Origin: JBNJEA01 sp051745395 | Lineage (GTDB): Bacteria > Desulfobacterota > Desulfobacteria > Desulfobacterales > Desulfosalsimonadaceae | Length of the DNA: 5,856 nt | Assembly: GCA_051745395.1 (NCBI GenBank) | Contig: JBNJEA010000170.1 | Location: 1 to 5,856, forward strand | Direction of reading: 5' to 3' | Shown here: positions 1 through 5,271 of the stretch, in pieces | How positions within the stretch are numbered: position 1 is the first letter of the stretch | Layout of the letters: each line of letters begins with the position of its first letter | The notes under the pieces: model-generated | Told to the model about the DNA's origin: nothing | The model's input: the letters and a program-made list of their open reading frames with translations, nothing else | Database searches by the model: none | Position numbers and translations under genes: made by a program

Positions 1-550
1 TGTCCTTGACCGTATCGTATCCCTTCAGATAGGCGTTTAACAGCACCCCGTTGACGTTTCGCGAATCTTTGGTCAGAAAGTGCCGGGCTTCCAGGGCATT
101 GAGGGCTTCTGCCAATTCGGCCCGATCCCGGGACTGGCGAATGTCAAAGCTCTCCTCGGCGCTGCGCCAGGCAGTGGAGGAAAAAATCCGCAGGGCCTGA
201 TTGATTTCCTGGTTGATCTCGTCCCATGACTTGAAATAAAGCTTGGCCTGCAGGCGATCGGACCGGCGCACGCGGGTGACAATGGAGGTGATCACTCCGG
301 CGCCCCGCTTTAAATAATCGCCGCCGAACAAAGAGTTAATAAAAGTGCTCTTGCCGGATTTGATGGTCCCGACCACCGCCATGCGCAACCGGTCGTCATC
401 CAGTCGTTTTTCACAGATTTCACAGGTTTTTTGCCAATCGTGAAAAGCCGCTTCCGCGGCCGAGGGGATCTCTTGGTTGGCCTTGCGGATTAATTCGGAA
501 ACATTCCGGTTTAACTCAGACAGTTGCGATTTTATGGCCGTATCATCCAT
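1..550 (-). CDS. Dynamin-like GTPase, N-terminal part (cut by window edge)
   Basis: The visible 183 residues begin with a helical, charged segment (about 1-55). A GTPase core follows, with the P-loop GTIKSGKST at 61-69 (G1 motif, catalytic Lys67 and Ser68). The segment RGAGVITSIVTRVRR at about 82-96 is where bacterial dynamins carry the G2 threonine (Thr88 is my pick). This arrangement is typical of the dynamin family, whose members bind GTP and remodel or tether membranes. The G3 DxxG and G4 motifs would lie beyond the left edge, so the family call rests on G1, G2 and the helical lead-in. The start is the ATG at 548-550. An in-frame GTG lies three codons upstream (560-562), directly preceded by an in-frame TGA, so the start cannot be much further out. 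No good Shine-Dalgarno sequence precedes either. Another large P-loop GTPase class is possible but less likely. Confidence 0.8.
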   Translation of the reverse strand, partial: MDDTAIKSQLSELNRNVSELIRKANQEIPSAAEAAFHDWQKTCEICEKRLDDDRLRMAVVGTIKSGKSTFINSLFGGDYLKRGAGVITSIVTRVRRSDRLQAKLYFKSWDEINQEINQALRIFSSTAWRSAEESFDIRQSRDRAELAEALNALEARHFLTKDSRNVNGVLLNAYLKGYDTVKD

Positions 551-575
551 ACGATGCTGCACTCATGCGCCCAAA

Positions 576-605
576 AGTATATAATCAATCCGGTTATCCG
601 GTCCA
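576..605 (-). promoter_or_regulatory. Candidate promoter of the dynamin-like gene
   Basis: On the minus strand TATACT (576-581, five of six consensus) lies 18 bp from TGGACC (600-605, four of six). Transcription would start about 20 nt before the ATG. The -35 falls inside the left arm of the inverted repeat at 592-730, so the repeat may supply part of the promoter. The -35 match is modest, hence the low confidence. Confidence 0.35.
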
Positions 606-730
606 GTAAGTGACGAGTCAGCGAGTTATTTTTTTATTCTCGCGCAAAGCCACCAAGAGCGCCAAGAATGGCTTGAAAACTTTGCGTCTTTGCGCGAAAA
701 TTTGCTGTTACTGGAGTCAATCGGATAACC
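592..730. repeat. Composite intergenic inverted repeat with CGCAAAG-type core
   Basis: Three nested perfect arm pairs are visible: GGTTATCCG at 592-600 against 722-730, CCAGTAA at 603-609 against 708-714, and TCGCGCAAAG at 640-649 against 688-697. The core, with its CAAAGCCACCAAGAGCGCCAAGAA and CTTTGCGTCTTTGCGC style, resembles a palindromic intergenic repeat I know from many environmental bacterial genomes. Spacing differs between left and right (2 nt against 7 nt between outer and middle arms), so the arms are not a simple perfect palindrome. TCAATC occurs at 585-590 and again at 717-722. No coding capacity is apparent. It sits 42 bp upstream of the dynamin-like gene. Confidence 0.7.
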
Positions 731-825
731 AAAAAACATGATTTTGTATAAGTAGCCGATTCTGACGAATAACAGATGCTTTTTATGGCATTAAGCCGAC
801 ACATTTGTCAAAGGGAATCTGGATA

Positions 826-1020
826 CTAAATTGAGCGATTTTCAAGTTTGCCGCAGATACAAGGAAGATGCAGACGAGCTATAGTGGGCTATGCGAGGCT
901 GCATCTGACGCAGTAGATGCGGCAAAATTGGAAATCCCGGAGGGTTTCAGATTTTTAAATATAAATTGCTATAATCCTTTACAAAATAAGGTTTTTAAAA
1001 ATCTGAAACGCTCAATTTAG
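826..1020. repeat. 195-bp MITE-like element with perfect 12-bp terminal inverted repeats
   Basis: The ends are CTAAATTGAGCG (826-837) and its exact complement CGCTCAATTTAG (1009-1020). Inside are two hairpins. The first has arms 847-855 and 918-926 (TTTGCCGCA / TGCGGCAAA), with an inner pair 867-873 / 899-905 (GATGCAG / CTGCATC). The second has 16-bp perfect arms, 944-959 and 994-1009. Together they make a three-way-junction fold. There is no ORF. TGGAT lies one base outside each end (820-824, 1022-1026), which could be a target-site duplication. It could be a non-autonomous transposon remnant, a REP/ERIC-like repeat or a structured RNA; the sequence alone does not decide. Confidence 0.7.
946..975 (+). 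promoter_or_regulatory. Candidate extended -10 promoter inside the MITE-like element
   Basis: TGCTATAAT (967-975) is a perfect extended -10. The best -35 is TTCAGA (946-951, four of six) at 18 bp. It points right, toward the four-Cys protein gene. A transcript would begin near 982, inside the loop of the second hairpin. AT-rich sequence makes chance matches likely. Confidence 0.35.
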
Positions 1021-1040
1021 GTGGATGCAACCCCGCCTGT

Positions 1041-1075
1041 ACCGCCAATGCGGTCGCAGCCTTGCGCTGCGGCCG
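1041..1075. repeat. Pair of GC-rich hairpins
   Basis: ACCGC-CAAT-GCGGT (1041-1054) is followed at once by CGCAGC-CTTGC-GCTGCG (1055-1071). Alternatively one longer stem forms between 1051-1060 and 1066-1075 (nine of ten pairs plus a G-T wobble), and CAACCC (1028-1033) can pair with GGGTTG (1075-1080). No T-run follows on either strand, so it is not an intrinsic terminator. It looks like a REP-type palindrome adjoining the MITE-like element. Confidence 0.5.
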
Positions 1076-1089
1076 GGTTGAAAACCATC

Positions 1090-1118
1090 TTGTGCAACCG
1101 GCAGGTTTGTGTTATAAT
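1090..1118 (+). promoter_or_regulatory. Promoter for the four-Cys protein and probably glycerate kinase
   Basis: A perfect -10 TATAAT (1113-1118) is preceded by TGT, giving an extended -10 (TGTTATAAT, 1110-1118). TTGTGC (1090-1095) is 17 bp upstream but matches the -35 consensus at only three positions. An extended -10 tolerates a weak -35. The start would be near 1125, leaving a leader of about 44 nt before the ATG at 1169. Confidence 0.6.
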
Positions 1119-1133
1119 TTATTTAAATTATAA
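1112..1133. promoter_or_regulatory. AT-rich 10-bp palindrome over the -10 and start site
   Basis: TTATAATTTA (1112-1121) and TAAATTATAA (1124-1133) are exact complements two bases apart. The palindrome covers the whole -10 hexamer and the predicted start site, which is where a dimeric repressor would block polymerase. It could equally be a by-product of AT-rich promoter sequence; no cognate regulator is in the window. Confidence 0.4.
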
Positions 1134-1152
1134 ATAAATAAGCGGCCAGGCT

Positions 1153-1157
1153 AGAGG
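1153..1157 (+). promoter_or_regulatory. Ribosome binding site of the four-Cys protein
   Basis: AGAGG ends 11 nt before the ATG at 1169, a slightly long spacing. The alternative GTG start at 1157 would overlap this site, so the ATG is preferred. Confidence 0.5.
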
Positions 1158-1168
1158 TGTTTCGATAT

Positions 1169-1351
1169 ATGGCACAGCAAAATGCAGAATGCCCGCTTTA
1201 CAATCCCTTAAATTGTAAAGAATACAACAATCCGAAGCTGTGTGCCTTTATCCGAAAGGACCGGGTCTGTTTAAAAAAGAAAAAAACCAAGACCGATAAA
1301 CAGGTCCCGGAAGGCGCAGGAAAAGAGGCCCGAAAACTAGGGCCTGCATAG
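1169..1351 (+). CDS. Small four-cysteine basic protein of unknown function
   Basis: The 60-residue product has an N-terminal region with four evenly spaced cysteines, C8, C16, C25 and C34 (CX7C, CX8C, CX8C). The motif reads around CPLYNPLNC, LCAFIRK and RVCLKKKK. A lysine-rich tail follows (36-47) and then a polar, probably disordered C-terminus. There is no signal peptide or membrane segment. The regular cysteines suggest a small metal-binding (zinc or Fe-S) fold, but the spacing is wider than in classic zinc ribbons, and I do not assign a function. I have an impression of similar small hypothetical proteins in Desulfobacterota, not verified. Support for it being real: a strong upstream promoter, an acceptable ribosome binding site, and non-random cysteine spacing. 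It lies 52 bp upstream of the glycerate kinase on the same strand with no terminator between them, so co-transcription is likely. Confidence 0.65.
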   Translation: MAQQNAECPLYNPLNCKEYNNPKLCAFIRKDRVCLKKKKTKTDKQVPEGAGKEARKLGPA

Positions 1352-1403
1352 CGCCCTTCCCCCCCCCTGATTGCCGCTGCCAACCCAACGCCATTGCAGA
1401 TGC

Positions 1404-2750
1404 ATGTCCACACGCACCCCGCATACCGATCAAAGCCTGCGGACCGACGCCCGGTCGATTTTTGACGCCGGCGTAGAGGCCGTCGACGCGAAACAATCCA
1501 TTTACAGGCATTGCCGCATGTCCGGGCCGGAAATGGTGGTGGGCCGCCACCGTTTTACGCTTTCCGATTATGACAATATTTTCGTTATCGGCGCCGGCAA
1601 AGCCACCGCCCGGATGGCCGCAGCCATGGAAACCTTACTGCATTCCCGGATCACCGGCGGCGTCCTTTCGGTCAAATACGGCCATATAGAACCGTTGGAC
1701 CATGTAGATCTCATCGAGGCCGGCCATCCGGTCCCCGATGATGCCGGACGCAAGGCGGCGGAAGCCATTTTGTCACTGGCCGGCTCCGCCGGGCCGAAAG
1801 ACCTGGTGATCTGCCTTCTCTCAGGTGGCGGCTCGGCTTTGATGCCCCTGCCCGCCGACCTGGTCACCATGGAGGAAAAGCAGGAAACCATCCGCAAACT
1901 GCTGGCCTGCGGCGCCGCCATTGACGAGATCAACGCCATCCGCAAACACATTTCCGCCATTAAAGGCGGTCAATTGGCCCGGGCCGCCCACCCGGCCACC
2001 ATCCTGACGCTGATTTTATCCGACGTGGTCGGCGACCGGCTGGATGTCATCGCTTCCGGTCCGACCGTGGCCGATTCGAGTACCTTCGCCGATTGCCGCC
2101 GTATCCTGACAACCTACAAACTTTCCGAGCAACTGCCCGCACGCGTCATTGACCGGATCGAAAAAGGCGCGGCCCTGCATTTGCCCGAAACCCCAGATGC
2201 CCGTGACCCGGCCTTTGCCAATACGGTCAATCAAATCGTGGGCAGCAATGTGGAAGCCCTTTCAGCGGCCCGGACCATGGCCGAATCCCTCGGATATACG
2301 ACATTGATACTGTCATCGATGATCGAAGGCGATACCCGGGCGGCGGCGCGGTTTATCGCAGCGGTTGGCAAAGAAATCCGAAAAAACGGCAATCCGGTCG
2401 CCCCGCCGGCGTGTATCCTGTCCGGCGGGGAAACCACTGTTGTGGTCACCGGCAGCGGAAAAGGCGGCCGAAACCAGGAATTCGCACTGGCATCGGCGTT
2501 TGAAATTGCGGAGCTGGAAAAGATCGTGGTGATAAGCGGCGGCACCGACGGCACGGACGGTCCCACCGATGCCGCCGGGGCCGCAGTCGATGGTGCCACC
2601 CTCCGGCGGGCGGACCGAATGGGACTTGCCCCCCGGGCCTATCTCGCCAACAATGACGCCTATCATTTTTTCCGGCAAACAGGCGAGCTTTTGATCACCG
2701 GCCCGACCGGTACGAACGTCATGGATCAGCGGGTCATGCTGGTGGGGTAA
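1404..2750 (+). CDS. Glycerate 2-kinase (DUF4147/MOFRL family)
   Basis: The 448-residue product matches the usual length of the two-domain glycerate kinase family, which phosphorylates D-glycerate with ATP to 2-phosphoglycerate, feeding glycolysis from glycerate, serine or tartronate routes. The N-terminal DUF4147 domain shows VIGAGKATARMA (61-72), whose Lys66 corresponds to the proposed catalytic lysine; LLSGGGSAL (138-146); and LSDVVGDRLDVIASGPT (205-221). The C-terminal MOFRL domain (about 334-448) shows GKGGRNQEFAL (352-362), whose Arg356 corresponds to the second proposed catalytic residue, and GTDGTDGPTDAAGA (380-393). The enzyme is cytoplasmic. The ATG at 1404 is chosen over a TTG at 1371 because the family's conserved LRxDARxIF stretch starts only about 12 residues later; no clear ribosome binding site precedes either. 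The gene converges on the next one with only 20 bp between stop codons. Names used for this family include garK, ttuD and gckA; the choice is not settled by sequence. Confidence 0.93.
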   Translation: MSTRTPHTDQSLRTDARSIFDAGVEAVDAKQSIYRHCRMSGPEMVVGRHRFTLSDYDNIFVIGAGKATARMAAAMETLLHSRITGGVLSVKYGHIEPLDHVDLIEAGHPVPDDAGRKAAEAILSLAGSAGPKDLVICLLSGGGSALMPLPADLVTMEEKQETIRKLLACGAAIDEINAIRKHISAIKGGQLARAAHPATILTLILSDVVGDRLDVIASGPTVADSSTFADCRRILTTYKLSEQLPARVIDRIEKGAALHLPETPDARDPAFANTVNQIVGSNVEALSAARTMAESLGYTTLILSSMIEGDTRAAARFIAAVGKEIRKNGNPVAPPACILSGGETTVVVTGSGKGGRNQEFALASAFEIAELEKIVVISGGTDGTDGPTDAAGAAVDGATLRRADRMGLAPRAYLANNDAYHFFRQTGELLITGPTGTNVMDQRVMLVG

Positions 2751-2770
2751 AGTTTTTGGCAGTATGCGAC

Positions 2771-3673
2771 CTATAGTTCGTTTAACAAGTCCTGCGCCCG
2801 CTTTCGCCAATACGGGTCTTCCGTCATCTCCGGCACCGGCTGCAGCAGTTTCCGCGCCTCTTCCTCGGATTCGCCGCCCCAGCGATCCATTAAAATCTCG
2901 GCCATGTAAATGCGGATTTCGACATTTCGCCCGTCTTTGAAATACTTGCTCTGTTCCAGTTCCCGGTAGTATTCCATGGCTTTGTCCGCATCGGAATACG
3001 GCCAGGGCACCACCTGCCAGAACCGGCCCAGGGCAATGACGGGCCCGCCGTGTTCAAAAAACTTGTCCATGTTGTAGACTTTTTCAAGATTGTTCTGGGT
3101 TTTGTCCTTCAACCCTTCGCGAAGGGCGGTAAACAGGCCCACCCCGTCGGAATAGGTCCCGACGCACAGGGCATAAAAATAGTAGCCGTGGGGCTTGTCC
3201 GGTTCCAGGTCCATGGCCTTTTCACCATACTCCATCCCTTTTTTTCCGTATTCGGCACAAATCTTTTTCCATCCCTCTGCTTTTCTTTTCCGCGCTTCCT
3301 CTCCATAAAGCCGGCAAGCCTTGGCGCATTTCCAATTGGCCTCGAAATGGTCCGGGTGCCGGTCTAAGAACTGTTCAAAAAGTCCAACAGCCTGTTTGAA
3401 ATTGTCGATTTGCTCTTCGTCGTAAACGGCCTCTGCTCCTTCAATAAGGGCACTGGCGCGTTGAAGCAGGTCGGCCCGGCTTGACGGACCGGCAGTTTGC
3501 CCGGCCGATTTGTCTCCGGAATCCGGCTGATTTGCCTTTTGCAGGCTGTTTTCATTTCCGGGGCCGGTTTTTTGCCCATTGTCGGCATCAACACCGAACG
3601 AAATGCCGGCGAGGAAAAAAGACAACACCACAAAACCAAATAAAAACAACACGAATTTCGATTTGGGAACCAT
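2771..3673 (-). CDS. Exported TatT-like (TRAP T-component/TPR) protein, paralog 1
   Basis: The 300-residue product has a Sec-type signal (KSK, hydrophobic 7-26, likely cut near 27-30), a low-complexity polar linker (about 31-66) and a helical-repeat region (about 67-300). The core includes NWKCAKACRLYGEEA (113-127), ICAEYGKKGMEYGEKAM (138-154), PHGYYFYALCVGTYSDGVG (161-179), GLKDKTQNNLEK (187-198) and ALGRFWQVVPWPYSD (214-228). The wide helix-turn-helix spacing and the PHGYYF and ALGRFW motifs resemble the TRAP-transporter T-component (TatT) family, periplasmic TPR-like partners of ligand-binding proteins. No TRAP genes are nearby, so the partner is unknown. The adjacent gene is a clear paralog. 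Start: ATG at 3673, six bases after a strong AAGGAGGG. The open frame extends to 3829, but that stretch covers the promoter and terminator and so is not coding. A plain secreted TPR/Sel1-like protein is the alternative call. Confidence 0.8.
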   Translation of the reverse strand: MVPKSKFVLFLFGFVVLSFFLAGISFGVDADNGQKTGPGNENSLQKANQPDSGDKSAGQTAGPSSRADLLQRASALIEGAEAVYDEEQIDNFKQAVGLFEQFLDRHPDHFEANWKCAKACRLYGEEARKRKAEGWKKICAEYGKKGMEYGEKAMDLEPDKPHGYYFYALCVGTYSDGVGLFTALREGLKDKTQNNLEKVYNMDKFFEHGGPVIALGRFWQVVPWPYSDADKAMEYYRELEQSKYFKDGRNVEIRIYMAEILMDRWGGESEEEARKLLQPVPEMTEDPYWRKRAQDLLNEL

Positions 3674-3679
3674 TTGCTG

Positions 3680-3687
3680 CCCTCCTT
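3680..3687 (-). promoter_or_regulatory. Strong ribosome binding site fixing the start of paralog 1
   Basis: AAGGAGGG on the minus strand ends six bases before the ATG at 3671-3673. It settles the start 52 codons inside the longest open frame and places the signal peptide at the true N-terminus. Confidence 0.8.
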
Positions 3688-3709
3688 CGTTTGAGTTGTA
3701 TTTTCTGTA

Positions 3710-3738
3710 AGAATAACTCTTCCGGCAGCAAATTTCAA
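3710..3738 (-). promoter_or_regulatory. Promoter of TatT-like paralog 1
   Basis: On the minus strand TTGAAA (3733-3738, five of six) is 17 bp from TATTCT (3710-3715, four of six). The leader would be about 30 nt. The -35 overlaps the T-run of the upstream terminator, so termination of one gene and initiation of the next are packed together. Confidence 0.55.
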
Positions 3739-3780
3739 AAAACAAACGACTCCGCGGCCGCATGGGCCGTGGAGTCGTTT
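3737..3780 (-). terminator. Rho-independent terminator of TatT-like paralog 2
   Basis: The arms 3765-3780 and 3744-3759 pair over 16 bp with one G-T type exception, around a five-base loop (3760-3764). Read on the minus strand, TTTGTTTTTT follows (3746 down to 3737). It lies 64 bp past the stop of the 3844-4647 gene, in the right orientation to end it. Confidence 0.85.
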
Positions 3781-3843
3781 GCAGGATGGCGAAGGATGGC
3801 AAAAAAGCCAGTGATGCAAAAATCCGCATTGAATCGATAAATG

Positions 3844-4647
3844 TTACAAGTCATCTAACATGGACTGCGCCTTTTTTTGCCAGTACGGGTCATCGCAAAC
3901 GCGCGGCACTTCCTGCAAAATCCGGCGGGCCTCTTTTTTGGGACCCTGTCCCCATTTGTCTGCCAGCAATTGTGCCAGGTAAACCCTGGCCTCCCCGTTG
4001 TCAGCATAGTAATCGGTCTGCTGGAATTCCCGGTACAGATCCTCGGCCTTGTCCTTGTCGCTAAACGGCCAGGGCACGACCTGCCAGAAGCGGCCAAGGG
4101 CGACGATCGGGGCGCCTTTTTCAAAGGATTTATCGAGTTTATAGGCTTTTTCAAGATTTTGCTGTGTCTTGTCCTTCAACCCTTCCTTCAGTGCCTTGAG
4201 GATACCGACCCCGTCTGAATAAACCCCGACGTTTAAGCCGTAAAACAGGTATCCATGGGGCTTTTCAGGGGCGATTTCAATGGCTTTCTGGGCATATGCC
4301 ATGCCTTTTTTGCCATATTGCGCGCAAATGTCTTTCCATTGATCCATCTGCTGTTTTTTATGCAGATCCCCGTACTCCCGATACGCCTTGGCGCATTTCC
4401 ACTGTGCCTCGAAATTTTGGGAATCGGATTGTAAAACGGTTTCATACAAGCCGATGGCCTGCTGGAGCGTATCCTTTTCGCGCTGTTGAAGCAATTGATC
4501 CGCCCGGGCCATTTCATCTACTTGCGCTTGGCTCCCGGAGGAGCCCGCGGCCGCAGCAGGCTCGGTTTTCTCGGCCGATGCGGACACAGCGGCAACCAAT
4601 ACGATCAATAATCCGAAACATATCCCCGTAAATTTCCATCGGTTCAT
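3844..4647 (-). CDS. Exported TatT-like (TRAP T-component/TPR) protein, paralog 2
   Basis: The 267-residue product starts at ATG 4647, with AGGAGG (4655-4660) seven bases upstream. A Sec signal peptide (RWK, hydrophobic 6-20) ends in an ideal AxA site, with cleavage after Ala25 (VSASA/EK). A short Ala/Ser/Gly linker (about 30-40) leads into helical repeats (about 45-267). It shares nearly every core motif with the 2771-3673 product: QWKCAKAYREYGD (82-94), PHGYLFYGLNVGVYSDGVG (130-148), EGLKDKTQQNLEK (155-167) and ALGRFWQVVPWPFSD (183-197). The main difference is the shorter linker after the signal peptide. The same TatT-like assignment applies: a periplasmic scaffold or ligand-partner role by family analogy only. 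It has its own promoter and terminator, so the pair comes from duplication but is transcribed separately. Confidence 0.82.
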   Translation of the reverse strand: MNRWKFTGICFGLLIVLVAAVSASAEKTEPAAAAGSSGSQAQVDEMARADQLLQQREKDTLQQAIGLYETVLQSDSQNFEAQWKCAKAYREYGDLHKKQQMDQWKDICAQYGKKGMAYAQKAIEIAPEKPHGYLFYGLNVGVYSDGVGILKALKEGLKDKTQQNLEKAYKLDKSFEKGAPIVALGRFWQVVPWPFSDKDKAEDLYREFQQTDYYADNGEARVYLAQLLADKWGQGPKKEARRILQEVPRVCDDPYWQKKAQSMLDDL

Positions 4648-4706
4648 TCCAGCGCCTCCTGATTTTTATCGAATGATCAGAAAAAAATGTATAGAAAAAG
4701 AAGCCT

Positions 4707-4730
4707 CACTGTATACATACAAAAACAGTG
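4707..4730. promoter_or_regulatory. Candidate operator CACTGT-N12-ACAGTG
   Basis: A 6-bp inverted repeat, CACTGT at 4707-4712 and ACAGTG at 4725-4730, lies across the -10 and spacer of the paralog 2 promoter, where a dimeric regulator could bind. It is short enough to arise by chance. No equivalent was found at the paralog 1 promoter. Confidence 0.35.
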
Positions 4731-4738
4731 TTTTTCAA
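4710..4738 (-). promoter_or_regulatory. Promoter of TatT-like paralog 2
   Basis: On the minus strand TTGAAA (4733-4738) is 17 bp from TATACA (4710-4715, four of six). The predicted leader is about 55 nt. It has the same -35 hexamer and spacing as the paralog 1 promoter, though the intervening sequence differs. Confidence 0.5.
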
Positions 4739-4786
4739 TCGAAAAATTCGGTGAAGGCGGGTTTCGAAAACCGGGTCCCCCCATAG

Positions 4787-4823
4787 AACAAAAAAAGGGT
4801 TAAGCCGTAGATGGCCTAACCCT
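4787..4823 (-). terminator. Rho-independent terminator of the tRNA unit
   Basis: AGGGTTAGGCC (complement of 4813-4823) and GGCTTAACCCT (complement of 4796-4806) form an 11-bp stem with one G-T pair and a six-base loop. A T-run follows, overlapping the end of the stem (A7 on the plus strand, 4790-4796). It lies 21 bp past the 3' end of tRNA-Cys in the same direction. Confidence 0.9.
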
Positions 4824-4844
4824 GGAGTGGCGGTTGGGAAATTG

Positions 4845-4919
4845 TGGAGGCGGCATCCGGATTCGAACCGGAGAGTATCGGCTTTGCAGGCCGTTGCCTT
4901 ACCACTTGGCTATGCCGCC
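4845..4919 (-). tRNA. tRNA-Cys(GCA)
   Basis: A 75-nt cloverleaf including an encoded CCA. The acceptor stem GGCGGCA/TGCCGCC is perfect, the anticodon loop CTGCAAA gives GCA, the T-arm is TCCGG-TTCGAAT-CCGGA, and the discriminator base is T (U73), a cysteine identity element. The outermost anticodon-stem pair is A-A, the only flaw seen. It is the second gene of the tRNA unit. Confidence 0.97.
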
Positions 4920-4927
4920 AAAAAAAA

Positions 4928-5002
<75 letters not shown>

Positions 5003-5023
5003 TCACTGAAAAATTGTATCCCT

Positions 5024-5052
5024 TACTTACGGTCTTTTCATTTTTTTGTCAA
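5024..5052 (-). promoter_or_regulatory. Candidate promoter of the tRNA unit
   Basis: A perfect -35 TTGACA lies at 5047-5052. At 17 bp the -10 would be TAAGTA (5024-5029), a poor match. The better hexamer TACAAT (5013-5018) is too far (28 bp) from it and lacks its own -35. The -35 is convincing; the exact -10 is not. Confidence 0.45.
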
Positions 5053-5072
5053 TAAAAAATTATCACCGCAAA

Positions 5073-5096
5073 GCGATTTCATGCACCATGAAACGC
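5073..5096. repeat. Hairpin upstream of the tRNA unit
   Basis: TTTCATG (5077-5083) and CATGAAA (5087-5093) are perfect complements around CAC. They extend to GCG/CGC (5073-5075, 5094-5096) with one bulged A. No T-run follows, so it is not a typical terminator. The role is unknown. Confidence 0.45.
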
Positions 5097-5136
5097 AGTC
5101 CCATAACAGCGCCGTTTTGTAAATGTTCAATTTTGG

Positions 5137-5271
5137 TCAAGTTCAAGGAAGACGAAATTTTTAACCACAGGAATACTTGAAGTATTTTGAGGATTAAAGA
5201 TAGTCCCTGTGCAGGCAGGGAATTGAGGCTGACGCAGAAATTGAGCAAAAGAGGACTTTTACAAAACGGTG
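5137..5271. repeat. Intergenic insert sharing ordered blocks with the 826-1020 element
   Basis: TCAAGTT (5137-5143), CAAGGAAGA (5144-5152), CTGACGCAG (5229-5237) and GCAAAA (5245-5250) recur in the same order and orientation at 842-848, 860-868, 905-913 and 922-927. Between the middle blocks sits a palindrome, AATACTT-G-AAGTATT (5172-5186), flanked by TTAACC / GGATTAA, and then a 6-bp hairpin TCCCTG/CAGGGA (5204-5221). The segment ends at the stop codon of the ferredoxin-like gene. There is no ORF and no terminal inverted repeat like that of the other copy. The boundaries are approximate. Confidence 0.5.

Noticed and set aside
592..1075. CRISPR-like repeats
   Set aside because: The repeats are inverted and unequal, with no regularly spaced direct repeats or spacers and no cas genes.
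1157..1168. GTG start of the four-Cys protein (four extra residues)
   Set aside because: The GTG overlaps the AGAGG ribosome binding site; the ATG at 1169 is better placed.
1371..1403. TTG start giving 11 extra residues on the glycerate kinase
   Set aside because: It lies directly after an in-frame stop and a C9 run, has no ribosome binding site, and family similarity begins after the ATG at 1404.
1198..1550. Minus-strand open frames across the four-Cys gene and kinase start
   Set aside because: No ribosome binding site, low-complexity translations, and they lie antisense to better supported genes.
2751..2770. Bidirectional terminator between the convergent kinase and paralog 1
   Set aside because: Only 20 bp separate the stop codons, and no stable stem with a T-run could be found there.
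3674..3829. N-terminal extension of TatT-like paralog 1
   Set aside because: This stretch contains a terminator, a promoter and a strong ribosome binding site, and the signal peptide would be internal if it were translated.
3481..4064. Plus-strand open frames opposite the TatT-like genes
   Set aside because: They cross the intergenic terminator or mirror the paralogs' coding bias, and show no recognisable domain.
5172..5186. Palindrome AATACTT-G-AAGTATT as an operator of the ferredoxin-like gene
   Set aside because: It lies downstream of that gene's 3' end and fits better as the central hairpin of the repeat-like insert.
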